Source: Subdoligranulum variabile (lineage in GTDB: Bacteria; Bacillota; Clostridia; Oscillospirales; Ruminococcaceae). From it: 64,000 bases of DNA. Positions 34,798 through 43,131 of this stretch are shown here, one piece after another. The stretch lies in NCBI RefSeq assembly GCF_025152575.1, contig NZ_CP102293.1:2232001-2296000 (forward strand). The letters are read 5' to 3'. The notes beneath the pieces are model-generated. The model saw only the letters and a program-made list of their open reading frames with translations. It was not told the origin of the DNA and did no database searches. The position numbers and the translations under genes were made by a program. How positions within the stretch are numbered: the first letter of the stretch is position 1; each line of letters starts with the position of its first letter.

Positions 34798-35396
34798 AAA
34801 CGCCCCCGGGTCAGCTCGTCCAGGTTCTGGGCGTAGCAGGGCAGCATGTGCTGGATGAAATACTCTGCCTCGGGGCAGTTCATCTCGTGCAGGGCAGCCA
34901 GCTGCTGTTCCCGGGCGGCCTCAAATTCATGATTGCCGCCCTGGCTCTCCTCGATACATTTGATGAGAGCGGAAAGCCGGTCCGCTGCCTTGAGCACCTT
35001 GCGCTCGGCATCGTTGAGCACCGTTCCCGTCAGATAGGCTTCGGTCTCGGCCCGCAGTTCTTCGGGCTGCAGGCTGGCCATCACCCGGGCACTTTCCCGC
35101 TCCACGGCCTTGTAGGCGTTGCGCAGCGCATCGTTCTTGTACTTCACCGGGGTGGGCATGTCTCCGGTCAGGATCTCCGGCGCGTCGTGGTAGAGCGCCG
35201 CCGTGGCCACCATCTCGGGGCGCAGACCGGCGCCGGTGCCGGTGCACTTTCTGGCGATCAGGCAAAGCATATGGGCCAGCAGGGCCGTGTCGGCGGTGTG
35301 CTCGCTCAGACTCTCGGGACGGCCGTTGCGCATCAGGCTCCAGCGGGTGATGTACTTCATGCGCCCCAGCAGGGCACTCAGCGGGTAGGTTTTCAT
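34794..35396 (-). CDS. yfbR: 5'-deoxynucleotidase, YfbR-type HD hydrolase
   Basis: 200 residues. Same length and motif order as E. coli YfbR: RW (18-19), SEH with His33, YHDAPEILTGDMPTPVKY with His70-Asp71, and AADRLSALIKCIEE. YfbR dephosphorylates deoxyribonucleoside 5'-monophosphates using a divalent metal. AGGAAAGG lies before the start. Its 3' end overlaps dusB tail to tail. Confidence 0.85.
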   Translation of the reverse strand: MKTYPLSALLGRMKYITRWSLMRNGRPESLSEHTADTALLAHMLCLIARKCTGTGAGLRPEMVATAALYHDAPEILTGDMPTPVKYKNDALRNAYKAVERESARVMASLQPEELRAETEAYLTGTVLNDAERKVLKAADRLSALIKCIEESQGGNHEFEAAREQQLAALHEMNCPEAEYFIQHMLPCYAQNLDELTRGRF

Positions 35397-35490
35397 CTTT
35401 ACGCGACCTTTCCTGTGTGTTAGAATCAGTATACCACGATTTTACCATAAACACAGTACATTGATTGGGATTGTTTCCCGGGTTCTGGCC

Positions 35491-37854
35491 ATGCAGCTTA
35501 CACTTCCAAAACAAAAATCCCGTTACCGACAGGTCTTTCTGCTCTGCTTCCTGGTGGCGGCAGCGCTCTTCCTGCCCCACTGCATCGCGGACGCGGTGGG
35601 AGGCGGCGGGTATTTCCACTATGCCGGCGACTTCAATGACCAGCAGATCAACTTCTACCAGTACGCCAACGCCTTTGTGAAGCAGGGCGGGACTTTCAGC
35701 TGGGCCACCGATCTGGGCAGCGGGTTCGTCAACGCCTATTCCTTCTATCTGCTGGGCAGTCCCTTCTTCTGGCTGAGCCTCTGGGTGCCCGCCCGGCTCA
35801 TGCCCTGGATGATGGTGCCGCTGCTCTGCCTCAAGATGGCCCTGGCCGGAGGCGGTGCCTACCTGTGGGCCCGCCGCTGGGTCCGCAACGAGGACTGGAG
35901 CGTGGTGGCCGGCTGCCTGTATGCTTTCTCCGGGTTTACGGTCTACAACATCTTTTTCAACCACTTCCTGGACGTGGTGGCGCTGTTTCCCTATATGCTG
36001 GCCTCCCTGGACGACGCTGTGCTGGACGGCAAGCGGGGGCCCTTCCCCTTCTGGGTGGCGCTGAATCTTGTGAATAACTACTTCTTTTTTGCCGGCCAGG
36101 CCGTCTTTCTGATCCTGTATTTTCTGTGTATGCTGGCGGGGCGGGTCTATAAGATCGGTCCCCGCAGTTTTGCGGCCCTGGCGGGGGAGACGATCCTCGG
36201 CTGCGCCATGGGCTGTGTGCTGCTGATCCCGGCGGGCCTTTCGCTGCTGCAGAATCCACGCACCATCGACCCCTACAACGGCTATGGGTATCTGGTCTAC
36301 GGCAATTCCCAGCAGTATGGGGCCATTCTCTACAGCGCCTTCCTCATGCCCGATGCTCCCTATTTCAAGGATATGTTCCAGGAGGGCATCCTCAAACATA
36401 CCAGCATGACGGCCTATCTGCCGCTGGTGGGCATTGTGGGCGGCATTGCCTTCTGCCGCGGGCGGCGCAACCATCCCTTTACCTATATTTTAAAGACCTG
36501 CATCCTCTGCGCCTTTGTGCCGGTGCTCAACAGTGCCTTCTATGCCCTCAATTCCAGCTACTACGCCCGGTGGTATTATATGCCGGTGCTGGTGCTCTGC
36601 GGCGCCACCGCCTATGTGCTGGGACGGCCCCATCTGGCCCAGCGTCAGGTGCCCCGCGCCTGGCGGCTGGTGGCTCTGGTGACCCTCAGTGCCGCGGCCT
36701 TTGCGGTGGTGCCCAACACCGATGAGGACGGCAATTTCAAGCTGGGTGTGGTGGACTTGCAGCCCCGGTTCTGGGGCATCTTTGCGGTGAGTGTGCTGGG
36801 CGTGCTGCTCTTCTGGGCGCTCTGGAAACTGGCCGCCGGCCGCCGCGGCTGGGCCAGGGCCTTTCTGGCAGGGGTGCTGGCCTTCAGCTTTTTGTACGGA
36901 ACGGTGCATCTGTCCCTGACCAAATATCCCCAATGGGAGACCGATGCCAACCTCATCGCCGAAACCTACGATTCCGTGGACGAGATCAACGAGATCCTGC
37001 CCGAGGATGCTTTCTACCGGTTGGATGCCTATGGGGCGCACAACAATCTGGGCCTGTGGTTTGACAAGAGCTGCCTGCAGTTCTTCAACTCCACTGTGGC
37101 GCCCAGCATCATGGAATTCTACCCCGAGGTGGGTGTCACCCGGGATGTGAATTCCAAGCCCGCCGCCCAGAATTATGCGCTGCGGGGGCTGCTCAGCGTG
37201 CGGTATACGCTGGTGGCCAAGGACAGCGCCGATGACTGGGCCAACGAGAAGCTGGCCGGCTGGACCCTTTGTGGTGAGACGTCGGCCTATGACATCTACC
37301 GCAACGACAACTGGGTGCCCATGGGCTTTACCTACGATTATTACGTCACCGCCGACCAGCTGGAAGCGGTGCCGGAGGAGGAGCGCGCCCAGATCCTGAT
37401 GCGGGCGCTGCTGCTGGACGAAGATCAGGCGGAAACCTACGCCGGACTGCTGCAGCCGCTGCCCGAGGCGGAACTGGATGACCGTTCTTTTACCACCTAC
37501 ACCGAGGACTGCGCCGACCGTCGGGGCAGCAGTGTCGCAAACTTTACGGCCACCCGTACCGGGTTTACCGCCCACACCAGCTATGCCGACCAGGAACTGG
37601 TCTTTTTCAGTGTGCCCTACGATGATGGGTTTACCGCCACCGTCAACGGCGTGCCGGCCGTCATCGAGAAGGTGGACAACGGCCTGATGGCGGTGCTGGT
37701 CCCGGCGGGGGACGCCGATATTACCTTTACGTACCACACACCGGGGCTGTCGCTCTCGGCCGGAATCAGTCTGGCCGGGGTGATGGTCTACGGCGTGTAT
37801 CTGCTGATTTTGTATCGAATAAGAAAGAGGAAACTGAATGCCGAACCATGCTGA
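35491..37854 (+). CDS. YfhO-family multispanning membrane protein
   Basis: 787 residues. About a dozen membrane helices in the first ~480 residues, with early GDFNDQQINFYQYANAF and FNHFLDVVALFPYMLASLDD as in Bacillus YfhO (GT-C-like), and a large outer C-terminal domain (about 490-765) ending in a last helix. YfhO is required for glycosylation of lipoteichoic acid in Bacillus. A TTG at 35461 is an alternative start without a visible ribosome site; the ATG at 35491 is chosen but its site is also weak. The stop lies 17 bases inside tex. Confidence 0.8.
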   Translation: MQLTLPKQKSRYRQVFLLCFLVAAALFLPHCIADAVGGGGYFHYAGDFNDQQINFYQYANAFVKQGGTFSWATDLGSGFVNAYSFYLLGSPFFWLSLWVPARLMPWMMVPLLCLKMALAGGGAYLWARRWVRNEDWSVVAGCLYAFSGFTVYNIFFNHFLDVVALFPYMLASLDDAVLDGKRGPFPFWVALNLVNNYFFFAGQAVFLILYFLCMLAGRVYKIGPRSFAALAGETILGCAMGCVLLIPAGLSLLQNPRTIDPYNGYGYLVYGNSQQYGAILYSAFLMPDAPYFKDMFQEGILKHTSMTAYLPLVGIVGGIAFCRGRRNHPFTYILKTCILCAFVPVLNSAFYALNSSYYARWYYMPVLVLCGATAYVLGRPHLAQRQVPRAWRLVALVTLSAAAFAVVPNTDEDGNFKLGVVDLQPRFWGIFAVSVLGVLLFWALWKLAAGRRGWARAFLAGVLAFSFLYGTVHLSLTKYPQWETDANLIAETYDSVDEINEILPEDAFYRLDAYGAHNNLGLWFDKSCLQFFNSTVAPSIMEFYPEVGVTRDVNSKPAAQNYALRGLLSVRYTLVAKDSADDWANEKLAGWTLCGETSAYDIYRNDNWVPMGFTYDYYVTADQLEAVPEEERAQILMRALLLDEDQAETYAGLLQPLPEAELDDRSFTTYTEDCADRRGSSVANFTATRTGFTAHTSYADQELVFFSVPYDDGFTATVNGVPAVIEKVDNGLMAVLVPAGDADITFTYHTPGLSLSAGISLAGVMVYGVYLLILYRIRKRKLNAEPC

Positions 37855-39997
37855 ACAACTGGCCGCTGAACTGAATCTGAGCGTCAAGAACGTGCAGGGG
37901 GCCATCGATCTGATCGACCAGGGCAACACCATCCCGTTCATTGCCCGCTACCGCAAGGAGGCCACCGGCTCGATGGATGACCAGGTGCTGCGCAATCTGG
38001 GGGACCGCCTGGAATACCTGCGGGGCCTGGACAAACGCAAGGAGGAGGTCACCGCCTCCATCACCGAACAGGGGGCCATGACGCCGGAACTGACCGCAGC
38101 CCTGGCCAAGGCCAAGACGCTGGCGGAGGTGGAGGACCTTTACCGGCCCTACAAACCCAAGCGCAAGACCCGGGCCAGCATCGCCAAGGCCCGGGGGCTG
38201 GAACCCCTGGCCGACGCCATTTTCCGGCAGGACGCTTCCCTGGACCCGCAGGCTGCTGCTGCGGCGTACCTCAACGAGGAAGTGCCCGACGTGGAGGCGG
38301 CGCTGGCCGGTGCCCGGGATATCATCGCGGAAAGGGTTTCCGACGATGCAGCCTGCCGTGCCGAGCTGCGCCGGTACTACCGTGCGTTCGGACGGATCGC
38401 CAGCACCAAGGCCAAGGATGAGGACAGCGTTTATGCCCAGTATTACGACTACGCCGAGCCCATCGCCAAGATTCCTGGCCATCGCGTGCTGGCGCTGGAC
38501 CGCGGCGAGCGGGAAGGGTATCTGAAGGTGAGCATCGAGGTGGATGCCGAGCGGGCCGGGGCCATTGCGGCCTGGATGTTTGCCCGCAAAAAGACCGGCG
38601 GCGCCAGCGCGGCGCTGGTGGAGGAGGCTGCCCTGGATGCCTACAGCCGGCTGATCCACCCCAGCCTTTCCAATGAACTGCGGGGAGAGCTCTCCGATGC
38701 AGCGGCCGAAGGGGCCATCAAGGTCTTCGGTGATAACCTGCGCCAGCTGCTGCTCCAGCCGCCTATCCGCGGCAAAACGGTGATGGGTCTGGATCCCGGC
38801 TACCGGATGGGCTGCAAGGTGGCGGTGGTGGATCCCACCGGCAAGGTGCTGGATACCAACGTGGTCTACCCGGTGCCGGAATTCAAGCGGGTGGACCAGG
38901 CCAAACGGATCATCAAGGAAATGGTGCGCAAAAACGGTGTGGAGGTCATGGCCATCGGCAACGGTACCGCCGGTCATGAGACCGAGGAGTTTGCCGCCGC
39001 TGTCATCCGGGAACTGGCCGAGGAATCCGGTCTGCATCTGCAGTATATGGTGGTCAGCGAGGCGGGGGCCTCGGTGTATTCGGCCAGCAAGCTGGCGGCC
39101 GAGGAATTCCCCCAGTTCGATGTGAACCTGCGCAGTGCGGTGTCCATTGCCCGCCGTCTGCAGGATCCGCTGGCGGAACTGGTCAAGATCGATCCCAAAG
39201 CGGTAGGTGTGGGGCAGTATCAGCACGATATGCCCCAGAAACGCCTGAACGAAACACTGGACGGTGTGGTGGAGGACTGCGTCAACAGCGTGGGTGTGGA
39301 CCTGAATACCGCCAGCGCGCCGCTGCTGCGCCGTGTGGCAGGCGTCAGCGCCGCCACGGCCAAGAACATCGTGGCCTGGCGGGAGGAGGAGGGGGCGTTT
39401 ACCTCCCGTGCCCAGCTGAAAAAGGTCAAGGGGCTGGGGCCCAAGGCTTATGAACAGTGTGCGGGCTTCCTGCGGCTGCCGGAAGCGAAAAACCGTCTGG
39501 ATGCCACCGCGGTCCATCCGGAAAGCTATGCGGCGGCCAAGGCGCTGCTGGAAGCCTGCGGCTACACCACGGCAGAGATCGGCACCGAGAAATTGTCGGC
39601 GCTGCCTGCCGCCGTCAAGGCAAAGGGGGAGAAGACCCTCTGCGAAACGCTGGGCGTCGGCGCTCCCACGCTGCATGATATCGTATCGGAACTGTGCAAG
39701 CCGGGCCGCGACGTGCGGGACAGCCTGCCCAAACCGCTGCTGCGCAGCGACGTCATGAGCCTGGAGGACCTCAAACCCGGTATGGAGCTGACCGGTACGG
39801 TGCGCAACGTCATCGACTTCGGCGCCTTCGTGGATCTGGGGGTGCATCAGGATGGCCTGGTGCATATTTCTCAGATCAGCAACCGTTTCATCAAGCATCC
39901 GCGGGAGGTGCTCAAGGTCGGTGACATCGTAAAAGTGAAAGTTCTCTCTGTGGATGTTGCCAAAAAGCGTATTGCGTTGACCATGAAGGGCCTGTAA
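37838..39997 (+). CDS. tex: Tex RNA-binding transcription accessory protein
   Basis: 719 residues. N-terminal helical region (IPFIARYRKEATGSMDD), YqgF-like nuclease fold (VMGLDPGYRMGCKVAVVD), helix-hairpin-helix pair (VDLNTASAPLLRRVAGVS, LKKVKGLGPKAYEQCAGFLRL), and a C-terminal S1 domain (about 648-717, GTVRNVIDFGAFVDLGVHQDGLVHIS). It binds nucleic acids and affects transcription. GAGG lies 10 bases upstream of the ATG. Confidence 0.94.
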   Translation: MPNHAEQLAAELNLSVKNVQGAIDLIDQGNTIPFIARYRKEATGSMDDQVLRNLGDRLEYLRGLDKRKEEVTASITEQGAMTPELTAALAKAKTLAEVEDLYRPYKPKRKTRASIAKARGLEPLADAIFRQDASLDPQAAAAAYLNEEVPDVEAALAGARDIIAERVSDDAACRAELRRYYRAFGRIASTKAKDEDSVYAQYYDYAEPIAKIPGHRVLALDRGEREGYLKVSIEVDAERAGAIAAWMFARKKTGGASAALVEEAALDAYSRLIHPSLSNELRGELSDAAAEGAIKVFGDNLRQLLLQPPIRGKTVMGLDPGYRMGCKVAVVDPTGKVLDTNVVYPVPEFKRVDQAKRIIKEMVRKNGVEVMAIGNGTAGHETEEFAAAVIRELAEESGLHLQYMVVSEAGASVYSASKLAAEEFPQFDVNLRSAVSIARRLQDPLAELVKIDPKAVGVGQYQHDMPQKRLNETLDGVVEDCVNSVGVDLNTASAPLLRRVAGVSAATAKNIVAWREEEGAFTSRAQLKKVKGLGPKAYEQCAGFLRLPEAKNRLDATAVHPESYAAAKALLEACGYTTAEIGTEKLSALPAAVKAKGEKTLCETLGVGAPTLHDIVSELCKPGRDVRDSLPKPLLRSDVMSLEDLKPGMELTGTVRNVIDFGAFVDLGVHQDGLVHISQISNRFIKHPREVLKVGDIVKVKVLSVDVAKKRIALTMKGL

Positions 39998-40432
39998 AAG
40001 AGCGTTTTGTCCGTATAAGCACCCTAAAATATGTGCTTTTGTTGCAACGAGTCTTAAAAATTGGCGGAATTTCGGATCAAAAAAAATCTGAAAAATTCAA
40101 AAAATGCCAAAAATCGGTGCAAATACATAAATAATACTTCCAGAAAACGAAAACAATATGAAAGAACACCCGTTATAATTCAGAAAATTGAGCAAACTCA
40201 ACAAATCCCTAAAATGCAGATTTGGCCCTTTTGTGCAGGAAATGGAAAAAATGGGCTTTGTGCATCTCGCACAAACAAAGCGGGAATAATTGTGATATAA
40301 TGCCCAATACAGGGACGGGAAAACAGGACATGGTGGTCCGGCCCGCCCTGGATGCGGACCGCGCGGCGGACATCATTTGGATGTTGTCGCCCAAGGCGGT
40401 CTGCAGAGGGAAAATGTCTGGAGGTCATAACT
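39998..40432 (+). other. Intergenic AT-rich stretch and 5' leader
   Basis: No convincing gene. About 40040-40300 is strongly A-rich with many AAAA runs, in contrast to the GC-rich surroundings. A weak hairpin (AAGCAC at 40017-40022 with 40033-40038) may end tex transcription. From about 40310 a GC-rich leader of ~120 bases precedes the HPr-like gene. The 79-codon frame at 40061 has no ribosome site and low-complexity Lys/Asn content. Confidence 0.6.
40293..40301 (+). promoter_or_regulatory. Extended -10 promoter of the HPr-like gene
   Basis: TGATATAAT (TATAAT at 40296-40301) lies 131 bases before the gene. No -35 match at 17 bp. Implies a long 5' untranslated leader. Confidence 0.6.
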
Positions 40433-40654
40433 ATGGTGAAACAAGTCAAGGTTTCCAACTTTACTGAGGTCAAGGGAATCGTGTCTGCTGCCGCCAAATG
40501 CTATAACGCGGTCGGCGTGCACGACATGAAGGGCAGCATTGCCGATGCCAAGAGCATCCTGGGGATGATGAGCCTGGACTACAGCCACCCCGTGAAGATT
40601 GTCTGCGAAGATGAGTGCGACCTGCGTCGCGTCGTCAGCGCAATCAAACAGTAA
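40433..40654 (+). CDS. HPr-like protein lacking the phosphocarrier histidine
   Basis: 73 residues. The second half KGSIADAKSILGMMSL aligns with the HPr region around regulatory Ser46 (here Ser41). The first half lacks the GxHARP active site: the corresponding stretch reads NFTEVKGIV. Thus it cannot carry phosphate on His15 as PTS HPr does and may act like Crh, as a regulatory partner of CcpA or other proteins. GGAGG lies 8 bases before the ATG, and it stands alone between a promoter and a strong terminator. Confidence 0.75.
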   Translation: MVKQVKVSNFTEVKGIVSAAAKCYNAVGVHDMKGSIADAKSILGMMSLDYSHPVKIVCEDECDLRRVVSAIKQ

Positions 40655-40674
40655 ATCGGAAATCCAACCAAGAG

Positions 40675-40723
40675 AGCCCGGCCCGCTGGTACAGCTTTGT
40701 CTGTCCGGCGGGCCGGGCTTTTT
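40675..40723 (+). terminator. Terminator after HPr-like gene
   Basis: A 12-bp GC-rich stem (AGCCCGGCCCGC at 40675-40686 with 40708-40719) then a T-run. Confidence 0.9.
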
Positions 40724-40852
40724 GCATCGATGCAGCGTGATACCCCTATCGGAAAAACGAAAAATAGGAATTTAGAAAACAAGAGAATTCAAGAGAAAAC
40801 AAGAGGAATTGAAAGCTACACGGGAATATATTAAAATTCTTGGCAAAAATCG

Positions 40853-40881
40853 TTGACTTCGGAGTGCGGTTCTGCTATAAT
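40853..40881 (+). promoter_or_regulatory. rplM-rpsI promoter
   Basis: TTGACT (40853-40858), 17-bp spacer, TATAAT (40876-40881): near-consensus sigma-A promoter. Confidence 0.9.
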
Positions 40882-40897
40882 CACACTTGCGCGAAAA

Positions 40898-40981
40898 AGC
40901 GCCGCGGACACGTTCGCTGTCCGGCGCTGTAAGATACCGTTTTGGAACGGACGTGTTACTATTTCAATGGAGGTCCCTATT
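40898..40981 (+). promoter_or_regulatory. Ribosomal protein L13 leader (candidate)
   Basis: The ~95-base leader contains a hairpin with a 2-base bulge (AGCGCCGCGGACA from 40898 with TGTCCGGCGCT ending at 40928). Firmicutes rplM-rpsI operons often carry an autoregulatory L13 leader RNA; location and hairpin fit, but I cannot test the covariance model. Confidence 0.5.
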
Positions 40982-41413
40982 ATGAGCACGACTCTCGCTA
41001 AGCCCGCTGAAATGGCTGACCGCAAGTGGTATGTGATCGACGCCGCCGGCAAACCCCTCGGCCGCGTTGCTGCCAAGGCTGCTGTCATCCTGCGCGGCAA
41101 GAACAAGCCCACTTTCACTCCCAACGTTGACTGTGGCGATCATGTCATCATCATCAACTGCGACGAAGCTGTCCTGACCGGCAAGAAGCTGGAGAAGAAG
41201 TTCCATCGCACCCATTCCGGCTGGATCGGCGGCCTGAAGGAGACCCAGTACAAGACCCTGATGGCTGAGGCCAGCGACAAGGCCATGACCTATGCCGTCA
41301 AGGGCATGGTTCCCAGCAACACCCTGGGCGCCAAGGCCATGACCCGCCTGCACTGCTACAAGGCTGCTGACCATTCCCATGCGGCTCAGAAGCCCGAAGC
41401 CGTTGAGTTTTGA
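40982..41413 (+). CDS. rplM: 50S ribosomal protein L13
   Basis: 143 residues. WYVIDAAGKPLGRVAAKAAVILRGKNK at the N terminus, DHVIIINC, and MVPSNTLGAKAMTRLHCY near the C terminus are diagnostic. TGGAGG precedes the ATG at 40982. The upstream in-frame extension lies in the leader. Cotranscribed with rpsI, 19 bases downstream. Confidence 0.97.
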   Translation: MSTTLAKPAEMADRKWYVIDAAGKPLGRVAAKAAVILRGKNKPTFTPNVDCGDHVIIINCDEAVLTGKKLEKKFHRTHSGWIGGLKETQYKTLMAEASDKAMTYAVKGMVPSNTLGAKAMTRLHCYKAADHSHAAQKPEAVEF

Positions 41414-41432
41414 GTTAAGGAGGCAATAGAAG

Positions 41433-41831
41433 ATGTACGAGACGAAACCTTATTTCTACGGCACCGGCCGTCGTAAGCATTCCGTTGCCCGCGTGCGTGT
41501 CTACAATGGCACCGGCAAGATGACCATCAACGGCCGCGACATCAACGATTATTTCGGCCTGGAGACCCTGAAGCTCCTGGTCAACAGCCCGCTGGTCCTC
41601 ACCGAGACCGAAGGCAAGTTCGACGTGGTCGTCAACGTGGTTGGCGGCGGCTGCTCCGGCCAGGCCGGCGCTATCCGTCATGGCCTGTCCCGCGCCCTGC
41701 TGCAGTTCAACCCTGAGCTGCGCCCCGCGCTGAAGAAGGCTGGCTTCCTGACCCGCGATCCTCGTATGAAGGAACGTAAGAAGTACGGTCTCAAAGCAGC
41801 TCGTCGCGCTCCGCAGTTCAGCAAGCGATAA
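41433..41831 (+). CDS. rpsI: 30S ribosomal protein S9
   Basis: 132 residues. [36 protein letters not shown], and the basic tail ending QFSKR (the terminal Lys-Arg contacts P-site tRNA) are diagnostic. AAGGAGG precedes the ATG. It is the last chromosomal gene before the mobile element. Confidence 0.98.
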   Translation: MYETKPYFYGTGRRKHSVARVRVYNGTGKMTINGRDINDYFGLETLKLLVNSPLVLTETEGKFDVVVNVVGGGCSGQAGAIRHGLSRALLQFNPELRPALKKAGFLTRDPRMKERKKYGLKAARRAPQFSKR

Positions 41832-41862
41832 TCGACTGCTCAGACTATATCAAAATGGTTCA

Positions 41863-41896
41863 AAAAGCCCGGAAAATCAAGGTTTTCCGGGCTTTT
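41863..41896 (+). terminator. Terminator after rpsI
   Basis: A perfect 14-bp stem (41863-41876 with 41883-41896) with A-run and T-run flanks. Confidence 0.92.
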
Positions 41897-41921
41897 GCTA
41901 TATCTAAACGGGCTGATATGG

Positions 41922-42134
41922 TTTGACCAAATTTGGCAAAACTAGAGCCGTTTTCACCCAATTTTTAGTGGTCCGCAAGTGGTTAACCGGCCAAAAAGAG
42001 GGCAAAAAGAGGGTCAAGTGGTGCCCAAAGTGGTTAACCGAGAGCCGATTTTGGGGGTGTTTTTGGAGGTGCTTTTCAGCCTGCCTTCCCCTCGTTTTGG
42101 GCTGTGGCAGTTTGGCATAGTTTGACCTAATTTG
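41922..42134 (+). repeat. Direct repeat TTTGACC(A/T)AATTTG, two copies
   Basis: Copy 1 is at 41922-41935 and copy 2 at 42121-42134, one mismatch. The flanks are also related (ATATGG before copy 1, GCATAG before copy 2). The pair brackets the AGTGGT box array and may be recombinase or terminus-binding sites. Confidence 0.6.
41967..42040 (+). repeat. Iteron-like AGTGGT boxes
   Basis: AGTGGT occurs at 41967, 41978, 42017 and 42029. Two of these are extended as the 13-mer AAGTGGTTAACCG (41977-41989 and 42028-42040). A tandem AAAAAGAGGG pair (41993-42002, 42004-42013) lies between them. The spacing of 11, 39 and 12 bases suggests bound protein on one helical face. Confidence 0.65.
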
Positions 42135-42159
42135 AATAATTGAATATGAATTTGATTCA

Positions 42160-42191
42160 GCACTCAGTATAAAATGACTGGGTGCTTTTTT
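42160..42191 (+). terminator. Terminator-like hairpin upstream of parA (1)
   Basis: A 9-bp stem with one wobble (GCACTCAGT at 42160-42168 with 42177-42185) followed by six T. Confidence 0.7.
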
Positions 42192-42224
42192 CATTTCAGG
42201 AACTCGTATTCCGGCGATAGAAAG

Positions 42225-42264
42225 AGCCGTCACTTCACCTTTTATTTTGGAGTGGCGGCTTTTT
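42225..42264 (+). terminator. Terminator-like hairpin upstream of parA (2)
   Basis: A 10-bp stem with one wobble (AGCCGTCACT at 42225-42234 with 42251-42260) followed by TTTT. With the hairpin at 42160 it would block read-through into or within the leader of parA. Confidence 0.65.
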
Positions 42265-42309
42265 CTATTTCCAGAAGCAACAGAAACAATTAGAAATGAG
42301 GTGAAGTCA

Positions 42310-43131
42310 ATGAACACGCAAATCATTGCCATTGCCAACCAGAAAGGCGGCGTTGGCAAGACAACCACCTGCGCGAACTTGGGGATCGGGCTGGTGCAGG
42401 CCGGGAAGAAGGTGCTGCTGATCGACGGGGACCCGCAAGGAAGCCTGACCATCAGCCTGGGCCATCCCCAGCCGGACAAGCTGCCCTTTACCCTGTCCGA
42501 CGCTATGGGCCGTATCCTGATGGACGAGCCGCTGCGCCCTGGCGAGGGTATCTTGCACCACCCGGAAGGCGTTGACCTGATGCCCGCTGACATCCAGCTC
42601 TCCGGCATGGAGGTCTCCCTGGTGAACGCCATGAGCCGAGAGACTATCCTGCGGCAGTATCTGGACACGCTCAAGGGACAGTATTCCCATATCCTGATTG
42701 ACTGCCAGCCATCCCTGGGTATGCTCACGGTCAACGCGCTGGCAGCCGCCAACAGGGTCATAATCCCCGTCCAGGCGGAGTATCTGCCCGCCAAGGGCCT
42801 GGAACAGCTGCTCCAGACGATCAATAAGGTGAAGCGGCAGATCAATCCCAAACTCCAGATCGACGGCATATTGCTGACGATGGTGGACAACCGCACCAAT
42901 TTTGCCAAGGAGATCGCTGCCCTGCTGCGGGAAACCTACGGCAGCAAAATCAAGGTGTTTGGCACCGAGATTCCTCATTCCGTCCGGGCTAAAGAAATCA
43001 GCGCCGAGGGCAAAAGCATTTTTGCCCATGACCCTAATGGCAAGGTGGCCGAGGGCTACAAAAATCTGACCCAGGAGGTGATAAAACTTGAAAAGCAGCG
43101 CGAAAAAAGTAGAGCTGGCTCCATACGATGA
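42310..43131 (+). CDS. parA: ParA/Soj-family partition ATPase
   Basis: 273 residues. IIAIANQKGGVGKTTTCANLG is the deviant Walker A; IDGDPQGSLT and HILIDCQPSLG are the A' and Walker B motifs. It segregates or maintains the circular form of the element together with ParB. The ATG at 42310 follows GAGGTGA; the longer frame from 42247 lies in the terminator region. parB starts 44 bases before its end. Confidence 0.92.
   Translation: MNTQIIAIANQKGGVGKTTTCANLGIGLVQAGKKVLLIDGDPQGSLTISLGHPQPDKLPFTLSDAMGRILMDEPLRPGEGILHHPEGVDLMPADIQLSGMEVSLVNAMSRETILRQYLDTLKGQYSHILIDCQPSLGMLTVNALAAANRVIIPVQAEYLPAKGLEQLLQTINKVKRQINPKLQIDGILLTMVDNRTNFAKEIAALLRETYGSKIKVFGTEIPHSVRAKEISAEGKSIFAHDPNGKVAEGYKNLTQEVIKLEKQREKSRAGSIR

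Larger units (their letters stand above)
41897..42309 (+). other. Non-coding left end of the ICE
   Basis: 413 bases without a gene between the rpsI terminator and parA. It holds several short direct repeats (described separately), two hairpins with T-runs, and a possible promoter (TTGACC at 42122-42127 with TATGAA 17 bp later). It probably contains the attachment site, accessory recombinase sites, and possibly a centromere-like site for the adjacent ParA-ParB. Confidence 0.6.

Noticed and set aside
40061..40300. 79-codon frame in the AT-rich spacer
   Set aside because: No ribosome site, low-complexity Lys/Asn/Gln content, and it overlaps the HPr-gene promoter.
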